Positions 8,842-16,688 of a DNA stretch of 64,000 nt are shown piece by piece. How positions within the stretch are numbered: the stretch's first letter is position 1; each line of letters begins with the position of its first letter. The notes beneath the pieces are model-generated. The model made no database searches, had not been told where the DNA came from, and saw nothing but the letters and a program-made list of their open reading frames with translations. The DNA comes from Tundrisphaera sp051175315 (GTDB lineage Bacteria; Planctomycetota; Planctomycetia; Isosphaerales; Isosphaeraceae), in NCBI RefSeq assembly GCF_051175315.1, contig NZ_CP195100.1, positions 3,906,001 to 3,970,000 of the forward strand, read 5' to 3'. The position numbers were made by a program, and so were the translations under genes.

Positions 8842-8870
8842 TTGATAGCGGAGCGATGCCGAGACGTCAA
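8842..8870 (-). promoter_or_regulatory. Sigma-70-like promoter of the glycosyltransferase operon
   Basis: Read on the minus strand, TTGACG (8870-8865) is followed by a 17-base spacer and TATCAA (8847-8842). Both boxes and the spacing are close to the vegetative consensus. It lies directly after the T tract of the terminator for the gene upstream, so it would start a new transcript toward 8535. Confidence 0.5.
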
Positions 8871-8871
8871 G

Positions 8872-8921
8872 GGGAAAAAGGCGAGGCGGGCGCACCCGGG
8901 ATGCCGGGGACGACCGCCTCG
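8872..8921 (-). terminator. Rho-independent terminator after the apbE/DoxX/oxidoreductase operon
   Basis: On the minus strand an 8-bp stem CGAGGCGG/CCGCCTCG (arms 8921-8914 and 8889-8882) is followed by CCTTTTT (8880-8874). It starts 32 bases after the stop of the oxidoreductase at 8953. The loop is long (24 bases) and contains a smaller GC-rich pairing. Confidence 0.6.
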
Positions 8922-8952
8922 ACCCATGAATTCGCCTCGATCCGAACCGGGA

Positions 8953-10527
8953 TCAGCCGCGGCGGGCGATCTGCTCGGACTTCTCGGGCACGTCCGGGGA
9001 CTGCCAGTCGAACCAGGACGGCTTGAACTCGATCCGCCGCTTCTGGCGCATCGCCAGGTTGCTGGTCAGGGCGATCACGGCGTCGGCCAGGGCCACCTCG
9101 CCTCGGCAGCGGGGCTTGTCCTTGTCGTCGGCGTCGTGGTAGGCGCTCTGGTTGCCGTGGCGGATGCAGTAGGCGAAGTGCTCCAGCTCCTCGCGATAGC
9201 CGCGCGACACGTCGGCCGTGGCCAGGCCGCCCAGGGCGGTCGCGGCCGACGGGCCTGCCAGGCTGGGGCTGGCCTCGATGGTGGGCTTGTTGCCCGCCTT
9301 GTTCTCGACCGTGATGGTCGTGGCCTTGGGCCCGCCGCCCCCCTTGTAGGTGTTGCGGTCGATCTCCTTGTACAGGAGCATCTCCTTCTCGCCTTCCACG
9401 ATCATCGTGGCCCGCGTTCCCATCAACTCCTCACCATACGTCTCGAAGGCGTTGGTGTTGATCGACGAATAGGTGACGACGGTGTGGTCGTTCTCGGCCT
9501 TGCCGGGGAACTCGAAGTTGACGAACACGTGGTCGTCGACCTCGCGGCCGTCGGTGTAGAAGAAGGTCCCGCCCATGCCGGTGACGGCCAGGGGGTGCTT
9601 CTTGCCCAGGAAGATCGAGCAGGCGTCCAGCTGGTGGCTGCCCAGCTCGGCCATCAGCCCGGCCCCGGTGCGGTCGTAGAGCCGCCAGCGGACCAGCTCT
9701 TCCAGGCTCTTGTAGCCGTGCTTGGCGAAGTCGACGTTCTGGTCGGCGGCGGGGATGTCCGGCTTCCAGGAGTCGAAGTAGAGGACGTTGCCGTTCTTGT
9801 CCTTCTTGTAGACCGGGTTCCCCTTGTCGTCGTACACGAGGCGGCCGTCGCTGTCCTTCTCGATCTGCGGGCAGGCGTTGTTGCGGTGCCACAGGGCGCG
9901 GATGTGGCGGATCTCGCCGAGGTGCCCTTCCTTGACCAGGTAGTTGGCGTTGTCGTAGAGGACCGAGTAGTGCCGCTGGTGGCCGATGGCCAGGAGCCGG
10001 TTGGTCTCGTGGGCGACCTTCACCATCTCCTTGCACTCGGAGATGTTGTGGGCCATCAGCTTTTCGCAGAAGACATGCTTGCCGGCCTTCATCGCCTTGA
10101 TGGCGACCGGGGCGTGGAGCCAGAGCGGCAGCGCGATCACCACCATCTCGACGTCTTTGTCGGCCAGCATCTCATCGACGTCGGCGTAGCTCTTGAGCTT
10201 CTCGACGTCGGCCGGGGTGTAATCCTTGTGGTTGGTGAATTCCTTCTTGGCCCGCTCCTGCTGCGACGGGCGGATGTCGCAGAAGCCGATGTAGTCGACG
10301 TAGGCGCGGTTGTGGTCGTGGATCATGGCCTGGCAACCTTCGTTGCCGGTGCCGATGATCGCGGCGCGGACGGGCTTCTGGTCGCCCATCGCCTGGTAGC
10401 CGAAGTAGAACGCCCCGAGGCCGGGGGCGACGGCGGCCGCCTTGAGGAAGTCGCGGCGGGTGCTGCCGATGGCGGTATTGGCGTTCTCGCGCCCGAGGGC
10501 GCGCTGCTCTGGGGTCAGGTTCAGCAT
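8953..10527 (-). CDS. Tat-exported Gfo/Idh/MocA family oxidoreductase
   Basis: This 524-residue protein is longer than the usual 350-450 because of extra loops. A twin-arginine signal STRRDFLKAAAV starts at about residue 22, preceded by a 20-residue hydrophilic n-region. The Rossmann fold begins RAAIIGTGNEGCQ (about 53-65), with CDIRP at the end of strand 2 and the family motif FCEKLMAHN in place of the usual EKP. The pocket helix contains AGLMAELGSHQLDAC. A segment of about 25 residues rich in Asp and Lys (near DSDGRLVYDDKGNPVYKKDK) looks like an inserted hairpin. It is the last gene of a three-gene operon, 13 bases after the DoxX gene. The substrate is unknown; the neighbouring apbE and DoxX genes suggest a link with extracytoplasmic redox chemistry. 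Confidence 0.9.
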   Translation of the reverse strand: MLNLTPEQRALGRENANTAIGSTRRDFLKAAAVAPGLGAFYFGYQAMGDQKPVRAAIIGTGNEGCQAMIHDHNRAYVDYIGFCDIRPSQQERAKKEFTNHKDYTPADVEKLKSYADVDEMLADKDVEMVVIALPLWLHAPVAIKAMKAGKHVFCEKLMAHNISECKEMVKVAHETNRLLAIGHQRHYSVLYDNANYLVKEGHLGEIRHIRALWHRNNACPQIEKDSDGRLVYDDKGNPVYKKDKNGNVLYFDSWKPDIPAADQNVDFAKHGYKSLEELVRWRLYDRTGAGLMAELGSHQLDACSIFLGKKHPLAVTGMGGTFFYTDGREVDDHVFVNFEFPGKAENDHTVVTYSSINTNAFETYGEELMGTRATMIVEGEKEMLLYKEIDRNTYKGGGGPKATTITVENKAGNKPTIEASPSLAGPSAATALGGLATADVSRGYREELEHFAYCIRHGNQSAYHDADDKDKPRCRGEVALADAVIALTSNLAMRQKRRIEFKPSWFDWQSPDVPEKSEQIARRG

Positions 10528-10540
10528 GGGTCGCTCCGGG

Positions 10541-11626
10541 TCAGCGGGACTTGTTCTTGCGCGGGGCGGAGGTGACGACGTTGATGGGCGCGGCCTGGGC
10601 CCGCCCCTGGGATTCGAGCAGGGCCTGGAGTTCGGCCTGCTCGCGGGCGCGCCGGCCCCGGCCGATCCAGCCGAACAGCAGGGCGTCGATCCCGATCCAG
10701 AGGCCGTTGGGCGTGCTGGCCAGGGCCAGGCAGGCGAACATCTCGATCAGGTTCTTGTTGACGTAGCGGTAGTGCCCTTCCAGGTTCGGCCCTTCGGGCA
10801 GGCCGGGCCAGGGGGGCATGCTCAGGTAGAAGCTCAGCAGGTAGGCCGCCCCGCCCAGGGCCGCCAGGGGGGTGAACAGGCCGAGCATCAGGCAGAGCCC
10901 GACGGCGGTCAGGCCGTACATGGTCAGGCGGTCGATCTTCTCGATCTCGGTGGGGGGCACGGCATAGGGGCCGGCCGCCTCGACCTGCTCGGGCTTGGCC
11001 AGCTTGACCAGGCTATCGCGGAGGGTGTCGGTCCAGGTGTCCATCTCCTTGACCAGGGCGCGGCGATCGGTGTCGACCGCCTTGCGCTCCTTCCAGGCGT
11101 TGAGCTTCTCGGATTCGAGCGCCCGGGGATTGTTCTCGACCTTCTCGATCTCGGCGAGGTCGTCCTTGTATTTCTTGACCTTCTCGCGGTTCTCGACGAC
11201 CTGGAACCAGTCGTCGGCGACCTTGATCCGGTCCTGCAGGGCGCGGGTGGCCTCGGCCCGCTGGGCCTCGTCGAAGCGGTAATGGTCGGCGACCCGGGCG
11301 GTCAGCAGCGACCAATCGTCTTCCAGGGCCTTGGGGTCGAGCTTGCGCAGCGAGTCGACATCCGGGATCATGCCCCGGAACTTGGGGGCGAGCGGCCCCG
11401 TGGCGTTGCGGAGGTAGCCTTCCGACGAGAACGGGGGCCCCTCGGGGACCGGGAAGATCCGGGCCAGGACCGAGTTCTTCCCCTCGGGCGTGGTCAGGAT
11501 CTTCTGCGTCCCCTCGTACATGAAGTGCCAGCCGATCGCGGTCCGCAGGACGACGAGGAACAGGGCGCCGAAGAAACCGGGATAGTAGCGTCGCGAGGCG
11601 GCCAGGGGACTCCTCCGTTTCATCAT
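10541..11626 (-). CDS. DoxX-like membrane protein with large extracytoplasmic insert
   Basis: This protein has 361 residues if it starts at the first of two adjacent ATGs (11626); the frame extends further upstream but overlaps apbE, so the longer form is rejected. Helix 1 (about residues 16-38, GALFLVVLRTAIGWHFMYEG) carries the DoxX-type R...G.HF..EG signature. Three further membrane segments lie near residues 235-330 (LTAVGLCLMLGLFTPLAALGG, AYLLSFYLSM, FACLALAS). Between helix 1 and the rest sits an insert of about 190 charged residues with coiled-coil character (DRIKVADDWFQVVENREK). Ordinary DoxX proteins are 130-160 residues and lack this insert. DoxX proteins are small four-helix membrane proteins linked with quinone or thiosulfate redox chemistry; the exact role here is unknown. 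The gene is 29 bases after apbE and 13 before the oxidoreductase. Confidence 0.8.
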   Translation of the reverse strand: MMKRRSPLAASRRYYPGFFGALFLVVLRTAIGWHFMYEGTQKILTTPEGKNSVLARIFPVPEGPPFSSEGYLRNATGPLAPKFRGMIPDVDSLRKLDPKALEDDWSLLTARVADHYRFDEAQRAEATRALQDRIKVADDWFQVVENREKVKKYKDDLAEIEKVENNPRALESEKLNAWKERKAVDTDRRALVKEMDTWTDTLRDSLVKLAKPEQVEAAGPYAVPPTEIEKIDRLTMYGLTAVGLCLMLGLFTPLAALGGAAYLLSFYLSMPPWPGLPEGPNLEGHYRYVNKNLIEMFACLALASTPNGLWIGIDALLFGWIGRGRRAREQAELQALLESQGRAQAAPINVVTSAPRKNKSR

Positions 11627-11655
11627 CTGCTCGGCCGGCGCGGGCGGGCCCGCCC

Positions 11656-12795
11656 TTAATACGGGGCGGATCGGCCTCGGGGCGTCGACCGTTTCGGGTG
11701 GGGGGTGAAATCGGCGTCGGTCAGCCCGATCGCCAGGACGCGGGACGGTGCATCGGGGCCGGGCCGGGTCACGAACACGGCCCCGAGGTCGGGCCGGCCG
11801 GCGAGGATCGTCGCCGAGGCCGCCGGCCCGAGCAGGTAGAAGGCGGTGGATAAAGCATCGGCCTCGGCGGCCGTCGGCGCCAGCACGGTCACGGAAGCCG
11901 GCCCGTCGTCGGGCGGCTCGCCGGTCCGGGGGTCGATGATGTGGCCATACTCGCGGCCGTTCGCCTCGAACCGCTGGAACGCCGCGCCGGAGGTGCCCAT
12001 CCCCCGGTTGCGGAGGTGGAAGGTCCCCAGCGACCGTTCCGGGTCGGCCGGGTCTCGGAGGGCGACCGCCCATCGGCCGCCGAAGTCGTCGGGCGGGGAG
12101 CCGAGGGCGTACAGGCTCGACCGACCTCCGTGGATCAGCGCCGTGGTCGGCCACCAGTGGCCCCGGATCACGTCGGCCGCGCGGTCGATGGCGTAGCCCT
12201 TGCCGATCGACCCGAGGTTGATGACCAGACCCGGGCGGGCGAACCGGACGGTGCGGGACTCGGGGTCGAGGATCAGGTGGGCCGACCCGGTCCGCTCGCG
12301 GGCGTCCTGCAACGTCTCGGCGTCCGGGACGCGGCGGGGGCCGCGGGTGAAGCCCCAGGCCAGGGACAGGGCGCCGGCGGCCACGTCGTAGGCGCCCCGG
12401 GTCAGGCGGCCGATGGCGACGGCCTGCTCCAGCAGCCGGAACAGCCCGTCCTCGACCTCGACCGGCCCCCGGTGGGCGCGGGCGTTGAGCCGGCTGACCT
12501 CGGAATCGTCGTGGTAAACGGTGAGCTGTTCTTCCAGCTCGTCGATCCGGTCCAGGGCCCGGGTCGCCAGATCGACGGCACCGGGCACGGACGCCCCCAG
12601 GCGGACCTCGAAGAACGAGCCCATCCCCGGCCGGGACGCGTTGATGATCGCGTGCGATCCGCCCGACCCGGCGGCCTGCGCGGCCGACGTCGGCGCGGCG
12701 GGCATCGCCTCGGCCCGCGCGCGGAGCCGGAACAGGTCGCGGCGGTGGAGCGGCCGGCGACGGGTCGGATCGTGGTCAACGCCTTCCGGGAACAT
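11656..12795 (-). CDS. apbE: FAD:protein FMN transferase (ApbE family)
   Basis: This 379-residue enzyme uses FAD and Mg2+ to attach FMN covalently to a Ser or Thr of target flavoproteins outside the cytoplasm. The core starts at MGSFFEVRLGA (about residue 58). Landmarks are LTVYHDDSEVSRLNA, the flavin/Mg motif INLGSIGKGYAIDRAADVI (about 191-209), GHIIDPRTGEP (about 284-294) and EADALSTAFYLLGP, all in the order usual for ApbE. The N-terminus RRDLFRLRARAEAM resembles a degenerate Tat signal rather than the usual lipoprotein signal. It is the first gene of the operon with DoxX and an exported Gfo/Idh/MocA protein. No flavinylation acceptor motif was noticed in the neighbours, so the target is unknown. 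The ATG at 12795 has only a weak GGGA upstream. Confidence 0.93.
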   Translation of the reverse strand: MFPEGVDHDPTRRRPLHRRDLFRLRARAEAMPAAPTSAAQAAGSGGSHAIINASRPGMGSFFEVRLGASVPGAVDLATRALDRIDELEEQLTVYHDDSEVSRLNARAHRGPVEVEDGLFRLLEQAVAIGRLTRGAYDVAAGALSLAWGFTRGPRRVPDAETLQDARERTGSAHLILDPESRTVRFARPGLVINLGSIGKGYAIDRAADVIRGHWWPTTALIHGGRSSLYALGSPPDDFGGRWAVALRDPADPERSLGTFHLRNRGMGTSGAAFQRFEANGREYGHIIDPRTGEPPDDGPASVTVLAPTAAEADALSTAFYLLGPAASATILAGRPDLGAVFVTRPGPDAPSRVLAIGLTDADFTPHPKRSTPRGRSAPY

Positions 12796-12897
12796 GGCGC
12801 GGCCATCCCAAGGGACGTTCTTCGGGGATTACGACCGAAAGCGACCGTGAGCGTGGCGGTCGGGGGCGGGGCGGGCGCAGCCCGTCATCATCTACCG

Positions 12898-12926
12898 AGT
12901 ATACCGCATCCGCCCGCATCGGGAAG
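12898..12926 (-). promoter_or_regulatory. Possible promoter of the apbE operon
   Basis: On the minus strand TATACT (12903-12898) is a good -10 box, in a locally less GC-rich patch about 100 bases before the apbE ATG. The -35 candidate 17 bases upstream (CTTCCC) matches poorly, so this is only a candidate. Confidence 0.3.
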
Positions 12927-12992
12927 GGGCCGGTGATTTCGGAGGACCTTGCGGGTGTGCCCATGACTTCTGGCCTTTGGTTCGGCAGTCCT

Positions 12993-13145
12993 GGGTGGCT
13001 GTGGTTGGCTTGCCAACCACGGCGCCGGTGACAGGATCGTGGGGTGATGGCCATGGCGGCACCGGGCCAGGGATCATCGACGCCGGCCATCGGTCGCCGG
13101 GCGGGCTCGTCGGCGCCGTGGCTGTGGAGCCAACCACGGCCACCC
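12993..13145. repeat. Palindromic intergenic repeat, copy A (153 bp)
   Basis: The left terminal inverted repeat (12993-13026) begins GGGTGGCTGTGGTTGGC and ends CCACGGCGCC. The right one (13112-13145) is its reverse complement with five mismatches. The left arm is itself a hairpin (GTGGTTGG/CCAACCAC around CTTG); in this copy the right arm has lost that inner pairing. The 85-base core (13027-13111) matches copy C at 78 of 85 positions. A further 36 bases outside the left arm (12957-12992) also match copy C at about 28 positions. No open frame is conserved between copies. Confidence 0.9.
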
Positions 13146-13295
13146 GGAGACCAAAACGCCAAAAGGGACACTCGGACCTTGCCGTTCGGCGCGACGCGGC
13201 CGCATCGCCTCCCGGCGGGGGGTCGGCCCGGCCCGGTGCGGGCGAAATCCATCGTCGGAAGTGCCACCCGACGATGTCCCGGCGGGGGTCCGGGG

Positions 13296-14384
13296 TCATC
13301 CGGCGCCTTCGATCGCCGGCGCCTCGGGGCCGGGCGTTGGGTTCGTTCGGCACGGCGAGGCGGGCCACGGCGGGCGGGTCGCGGCCGGCCTCGCGACGGC
13401 CGTCGGCAGCGTCGCAACCCGGGGTCGGGGCATGGGCGGGGCGGTGGGCCGGGCCGGTGCCGGGGCCGGGGTCGGTTTCGGGGCCGGCGCCGATCCGAGC
13501 TGGTCGGCGGCCCGCCGCTCGGCCTCGTGGAACTCGCGGAGGGCGCGGAACAGCCCGCGCTCGGCGGCGGCCTCGTAGCGTCGGGCGAGTTGCCCCTCCT
13601 TGGACGGGTCGAACAGGGCGCGCTCGGCCGCCTCGGCGCGGTCGGCGGCCTCCTCCTCGTCGTCCTCCATCTCGCGTAGTTCGCGGAGGGCCTGGATCTC
13701 GTCGTCGATCAGGGCCGCCAGCCGCTCGCGGGCCCAGATGGCCCTCCGCCTGCGATCCAGCCCGGCCCCTTCGTCGTCGCCCAGCCCCGAGAAGTCGCCC
13801 GCCACGGCCCGGGACAGGCCGTCGAGGGGGGTTGGCGGGTGCATGTGCGCGTGCCGCCCCAGCAGGTGGGCGATCCTCTGGTGGTGAGGTTCCCCCCACG
13901 CGAATCGGCGGGGCTGCGCGAGTTCCCCCCGGATCATCTGCCACGTCTCGATCAGGCCGTCGATCCCCTCGGGCGTCCGCATCAGGCGCCGGACCGTGGC
14001 GGCGGGGTCGTTGTCCCAGTTCGCGGCGATCGCGTTGACCTCGGCCAGCCGGGCGTCGTCGCGGGCCTCCTGGGCGACGCGGACCCTCCGCGCGGTCATC
14101 GCCGCGTCGTGCCGCTCGCAGCGGTCGAGCCGGGTCGAGAAGACCGCGACCCGCCGGAGCAGCATCCGGCCCATCGCCCCGCTCGGCTTCATCTCGGCGA
14201 CGAACTGCGAGGCCAGGGCATCGGCCTCCTCGTCCTGCCCCGGGGGCAGCACCACCCCCGCGCCGGCCATCCCGTGCTTGAGGGCGTTCTTCCGCGATTG
14301 TTGCTTGCCGGCCAACGTCTTGGGGCCGGTGCTCAGGGCGGCGTTGCGGCGGTTGGCTTCGAGCCGAGCGGGGGAGCAGGTCAT
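13296..14384 (-). CDS. Planctomycete-type protein with GPKT/KHG N-terminal motif
   Basis: This 362-residue protein has unknown function. It opens with MTCSPARLEANRRNAALSTG, then PKT...GK and SRKNALKHGMAG, a basic motif that recurs at the start of many uncharacterised planctomycete and other bacterial proteins. The middle (about residues 80-290) is Arg/Glu-rich and helical, with an acidic run EMEDDEEEAADRAEAAERAL. The C-terminus is disordered and Pro/Ala-rich (APAPKPTPAPAPARPTAPP). There is no signal peptide or membrane segment. The start at 14384 has GGGA upstream; longer forms upstream lack support. The basic start followed by helices suggests nucleic-acid binding, but this is inference. The gene lies just upstream of repeat copy A in its own direction. 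Confidence 0.75.
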   Translation of the reverse strand: MTCSPARLEANRRNAALSTGPKTLAGKQQSRKNALKHGMAGAGVVLPPGQDEEADALASQFVAEMKPSGAMGRMLLRRVAVFSTRLDRCERHDAAMTARRVRVAQEARDDARLAEVNAIAANWDNDPAATVRRLMRTPEGIDGLIETWQMIRGELAQPRRFAWGEPHHQRIAHLLGRHAHMHPPTPLDGLSRAVAGDFSGLGDDEGAGLDRRRRAIWARERLAALIDDEIQALRELREMEDDEEEAADRAEAAERALFDPSKEGQLARRYEAAAERGLFRALREFHEAERRAADQLGSAPAPKPTPAPAPARPTAPPMPRPRVATLPTAVARPAATRPPWPASPCRTNPTPGPEAPAIEGAG

Positions 14385-14555
14385 GGTCGATGATCCCGGT
14401 GCGAGGCCGCGCCGGTCCCCACGCCGCATCCCGGCGTCGATGCCCCTCGCCCGGCCTTCACCCTGTATATTCAGGAGATCCGGGGTCGCTTCAGCTGAGT
14501 ATTTTCTCGGGCAGCTCGGGATTATCGCAAATCCAACCGGTATCACCAGATCGGT

Positions 14556-15125
14556 CTATCGCCCGGGCAGGAGGAAGGACAGTCCGAACGAGCAATCGCC
14601 GCCCCAGAGGATCGTCGAGCCGTTGCCGCAATGCCCGAACCGATGCCGGAGCGGCGTCTGGCGCTCGACCGCCGCGATGAACTCCCCGATGGTGATCTCC
14701 CCCTCCGGGAACCGGACGACCCGCCCGGCGAGGTCGGCGGGGAGTTCGCTCGGGAGCCGGGCGAAGCGATTCCAGGCGTCGGGCTCCGCCATCTCGCCGA
14801 GCGTCAGCTCGCGCCTCGGCAGGGCGATGCGCCGGGCCTTCATCCGGTCGACGACCTTGACCGGCGCGGCCTCCGCGGCCGCCAGCAGGGCGATCATCAG
14901 GACCGCCGGCACGACCCATTCGGCGACCCCGGATCGTCCGCCCGCCCGTCCCGGGCGTCTCGCCCATCTCCCGACCAGCCACGCCCAGAGGCCGAAGGCG
15001 ACGAGGTTGATCGGCAAGGGCGTGACGACCGCCACCCCGCCCAGCACCAGCGTGGCGAGCCCGTGCATCAGCGGTCGCGCGTCCGGCATGGCATGTCCCC
15101 CCCGCATGGCCGCCCGTCCCATCAT
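14556..15125 (-). CDS. Small membrane protein, unknown function
   Basis: The frame encodes up to 189 residues; Met13 (15089) is an equally likely start. Two hydrophobic segments are visible, at about residues 20-52 (TLVLGGVAVVTPLPINLVAFG) and about 68-86 (VAEWVVPAVLMIALLAAAEAA). They are followed by an extracytoplasmic domain of about 100 residues that includes LTLGEMAEPDAWNRFARLP and an end with two Cys (GHCGNGSTILWGGDCSFG). No family was recognised. It lies 171 bases upstream of the GPKT/KHG gene on the same strand, and is divergent from the GH18 gene starting at 15252. The two Cys residues might form a disulfide in the exported domain. Confidence 0.65.
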   Translation of the reverse strand: MMGRAAMRGGHAMPDARPLMHGLATLVLGGVAVVTPLPINLVAFGLWAWLVGRWARRPGRAGGRSGVAEWVVPAVLMIALLAAAEAAPVKVVDRMKARRIALPRRELTLGEMAEPDAWNRFARLPSELPADLAGRVVRFPEGEITIGEFIAAVERQTPLRHRFGHCGNGSTILWGGDCSFGLSFLLPGR

Positions 15126-15251
15126 AGGATCCCGATGCCAGGGTGGCCAGGGATAGGCCCGGCCGGGGCTCGCCGAACTTCCCCCGCCGCGAGCTTCCCG
15201 CTAGGATCGGTCGGATTCGCCCGACTCCCGACGCCCCCCCGAGGATCGATC

Positions 15252-16373
15252 ATGCATCGAAGGATCCGTCCGGCCCGATTGGTGGCGCTGGCCCTGGCCC
15301 TGTGCGTCCCGGCCGCGGGGCGGGCCGAGGAGCCGGCCGAGAAGGTGTTCGTCGGCTACCTCTTCGGCCCGCCCCGCGACGTCGACTACAAGCTCTACAC
15401 CCACCTGTGCCACGCCTTCCTCACGGCCGACGCGGACGGGACGATCCGCCTGCCGAGGGGGGCCGATGGCGCCGAGCTGACCGCGAAGGCCCACGCGGAG
15501 AAGGTCGCCGTGCTGCTGTCGCTGGGCGGGTGGGGGTGGGACGACCAGTTCCGCCGGATCGCCGCCGACCCCGCGATCGAGGCCCGGTATGTGGACCGGG
15601 TGATGGAGGTGATCGACCGGGCCGACTACGACGGGATCGACCTCGACTGGGAGTATCCCGACACGGCCGACGAGGTCGCCGGGTTCGAGACGCTCTCTCG
15701 ACACTTCCGCGAAAGGCTCGATGACCTGGGCAAGCGGAAGGGCCGGCCGATGCGGCTGACGATGGCGGCCTCGTCCAACGCCGGGACCTTGAAGTGGCTG
15801 GACACCGCGTTCCTGACGCGGACGTACGACTGGATCAACGTGATGACCTACGACATGGCCGGCGACTGGACCGACTACGCCGGGCACAACGCCCCTCTGT
15901 TCGCCTCGACCAAGGCACCCCGGGGCAGGGGCCCGTCCACGGCCGCGACGATCGCGTTCCTGCTCGACGAGCGGAAACTCCCCGCCGACAAGATCGCCCT
16001 CGGCCTGCCGCTCTACGGGCGGGCGTTCGCCGTGGCCGAGCCCTACGCGATCAAGCCCAAGGTCGCCCCCAAAACGAAGCTGCCGAACGGGGATTACCGG
16101 AACGTCCACAAGCTCCTCGCCGAGGGGGGCTGGAAAAGGACCTGGGACGACGAGGCGAAGGTGCCCTGGCTGATCGCGCCGGACCGCTCGGCGGTGATCG
16201 GCTTCGACGACGCCGAGTCGATCGCGACCAAGACGGAATGGGCCATGAAGAAGGGGTTGCGCGGGGTCTTCTTCTGGCAGATCCACGGCGATCGATTGCC
16301 CGATGGGTCGAACCCGCTGCAGGCCGCCGCGCTGAAGGCGTGGCGGGCGGGGCAGGGCGACAAGGCCCCCTGA
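15252..16373 (+). CDS. Secreted glycoside hydrolase family 18 (chitinase-like)
   Basis: This 373-residue protein has a Sec signal peptide (RLVALALALCVPAAGRAEE, cleavage near residue 25). The GH18 catalytic motif DxxDxDxE is complete: DGIDLDWE at residues 127-134, with Glu134 as the acid/base. Other GH18 landmarks are LLSLGGWGWDDQF on strand 3, WINVMTYDMAGDW on strand 6 and GLPLYGRAF on strand 7. The (beta/alpha)8 barrel is single-domain, without a carbohydrate-binding module. GH18 enzymes act by substrate-assisted catalysis on beta-1,4-GlcNAc linkages in chitin, peptidoglycan or N-glycans; which of these applies is not decided here. The ATG follows GAGG (15241-15244). Downstream are repeat B, a symporter and a NamZ fusion, consistent with amino-sugar use. 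Confidence 0.92.
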   Translation: MHRRIRPARLVALALALCVPAAGRAEEPAEKVFVGYLFGPPRDVDYKLYTHLCHAFLTADADGTIRLPRGADGAELTAKAHAEKVAVLLSLGGWGWDDQFRRIAADPAIEARYVDRVMEVIDRADYDGIDLDWEYPDTADEVAGFETLSRHFRERLDDLGKRKGRPMRLTMAASSNAGTLKWLDTAFLTRTYDWINVMTYDMAGDWTDYAGHNAPLFASTKAPRGRGPSTAATIAFLLDERKLPADKIALGLPLYGRAFAVAEPYAIKPKVAPKTKLPNGDYRNVHKLLAEGGWKRTWDDEAKVPWLIAPDRSAVIGFDDAESIATKTEWAMKKGLRGVFFWQIHGDRLPDGSNPLQAAALKAWRAGQGDKAP

Positions 16374-16688
16374 GCCGGACGCAAAGGCGGCTCAAATCTT
16401 GGCCCGAGGTCTTTCCGGGTGGCTGTGGTTGGCTTGCCAACCACGGCGCCGACGAGCAGGGCAAGCCGGGCAGAAGCTCGATCGTCCGCGGCGCGAGATC
16501 ACCGGCGCCGTGGTTGGCAAGCCAACCACAGCCACCCAAAACCTCGGCCCGGCGGTGCCAACCCAACCCGGGGAGCGACGCGCCGAGGGCGAGGGGTGAT
16601 GGCCATCGGGGCGGAAAACCGGTAGATTGGCGGCTCCGATTCGATCGAAAGGGGCCGTCGCGCCCCGAGAACCGCCCGGGGGCCGTCC
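16374..16688. other. Intergenic region between GH18 and symporter genes
   Basis: These 315 bases contain repeat copy B (16417-16537) and about 150 bases of symporter leader. The leader has a weak TAGATT near 16623 and a small hairpin (GGGGC/GCCCC) near 16661. A 14-base stretch identical to the core of repeat copy A (GGGGTGATGGCCAT, 16593-16606) lies outside copy B. No gene is supported. Confidence 0.5.
16417..16537. repeat. Palindromic intergenic repeat, copy B (121 bp)
   Basis: The two 34-base terminal inverted repeats (16417-16450 and 16504-16537) are perfect reverse complements, each with an internal GTGGTTGG/CCAACCAC hairpin. The core is only 53 bases and is mostly unlike copies A and C. 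Its ends match theirs when read in the opposite orientation: it starts GACGAGC and ends near GATCACC, against GGTGACA...GCTCGTC. The outer flanks (GGCCCGAGGTCTTT and AAAACCTCGGCC) are also near-inverted repeats, so the whole region could fold into one long stem. Confidence 0.92.

Larger units (their letters stand above)
12796..13295. other. 500-base intergenic region with promoter candidate and palindromic repeat
   Basis: No supported gene is present. From right to left it holds about 150 bases with no recognised feature after the stop of the 13296 gene (13146-13295), repeat copy A (12993-13145) with a 36-base flank also found beside copy C, a possible apbE promoter (12898-12926), and a 100-base leader. 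Reading frames here have no ribosome site and run through the repeat. Confidence 0.6.

Noticed and set aside
12993..13145. The palindromic repeats as ordinary rho-independent terminators
   Set aside because: They are far longer than needed, share 34-base arms and an 85-base core, lack U tracts, and copy A lies upstream of apbE and well after (about 150 bases) the end of the preceding gene.
12796..13295. Protein-coding frames across repeat copy A
   Set aside because: Frames reading the arms as VAVVGLPTTAP-like peptides recur at all copies only because the DNA repeats; no ribosome sites are present and frames are not kept between copies.
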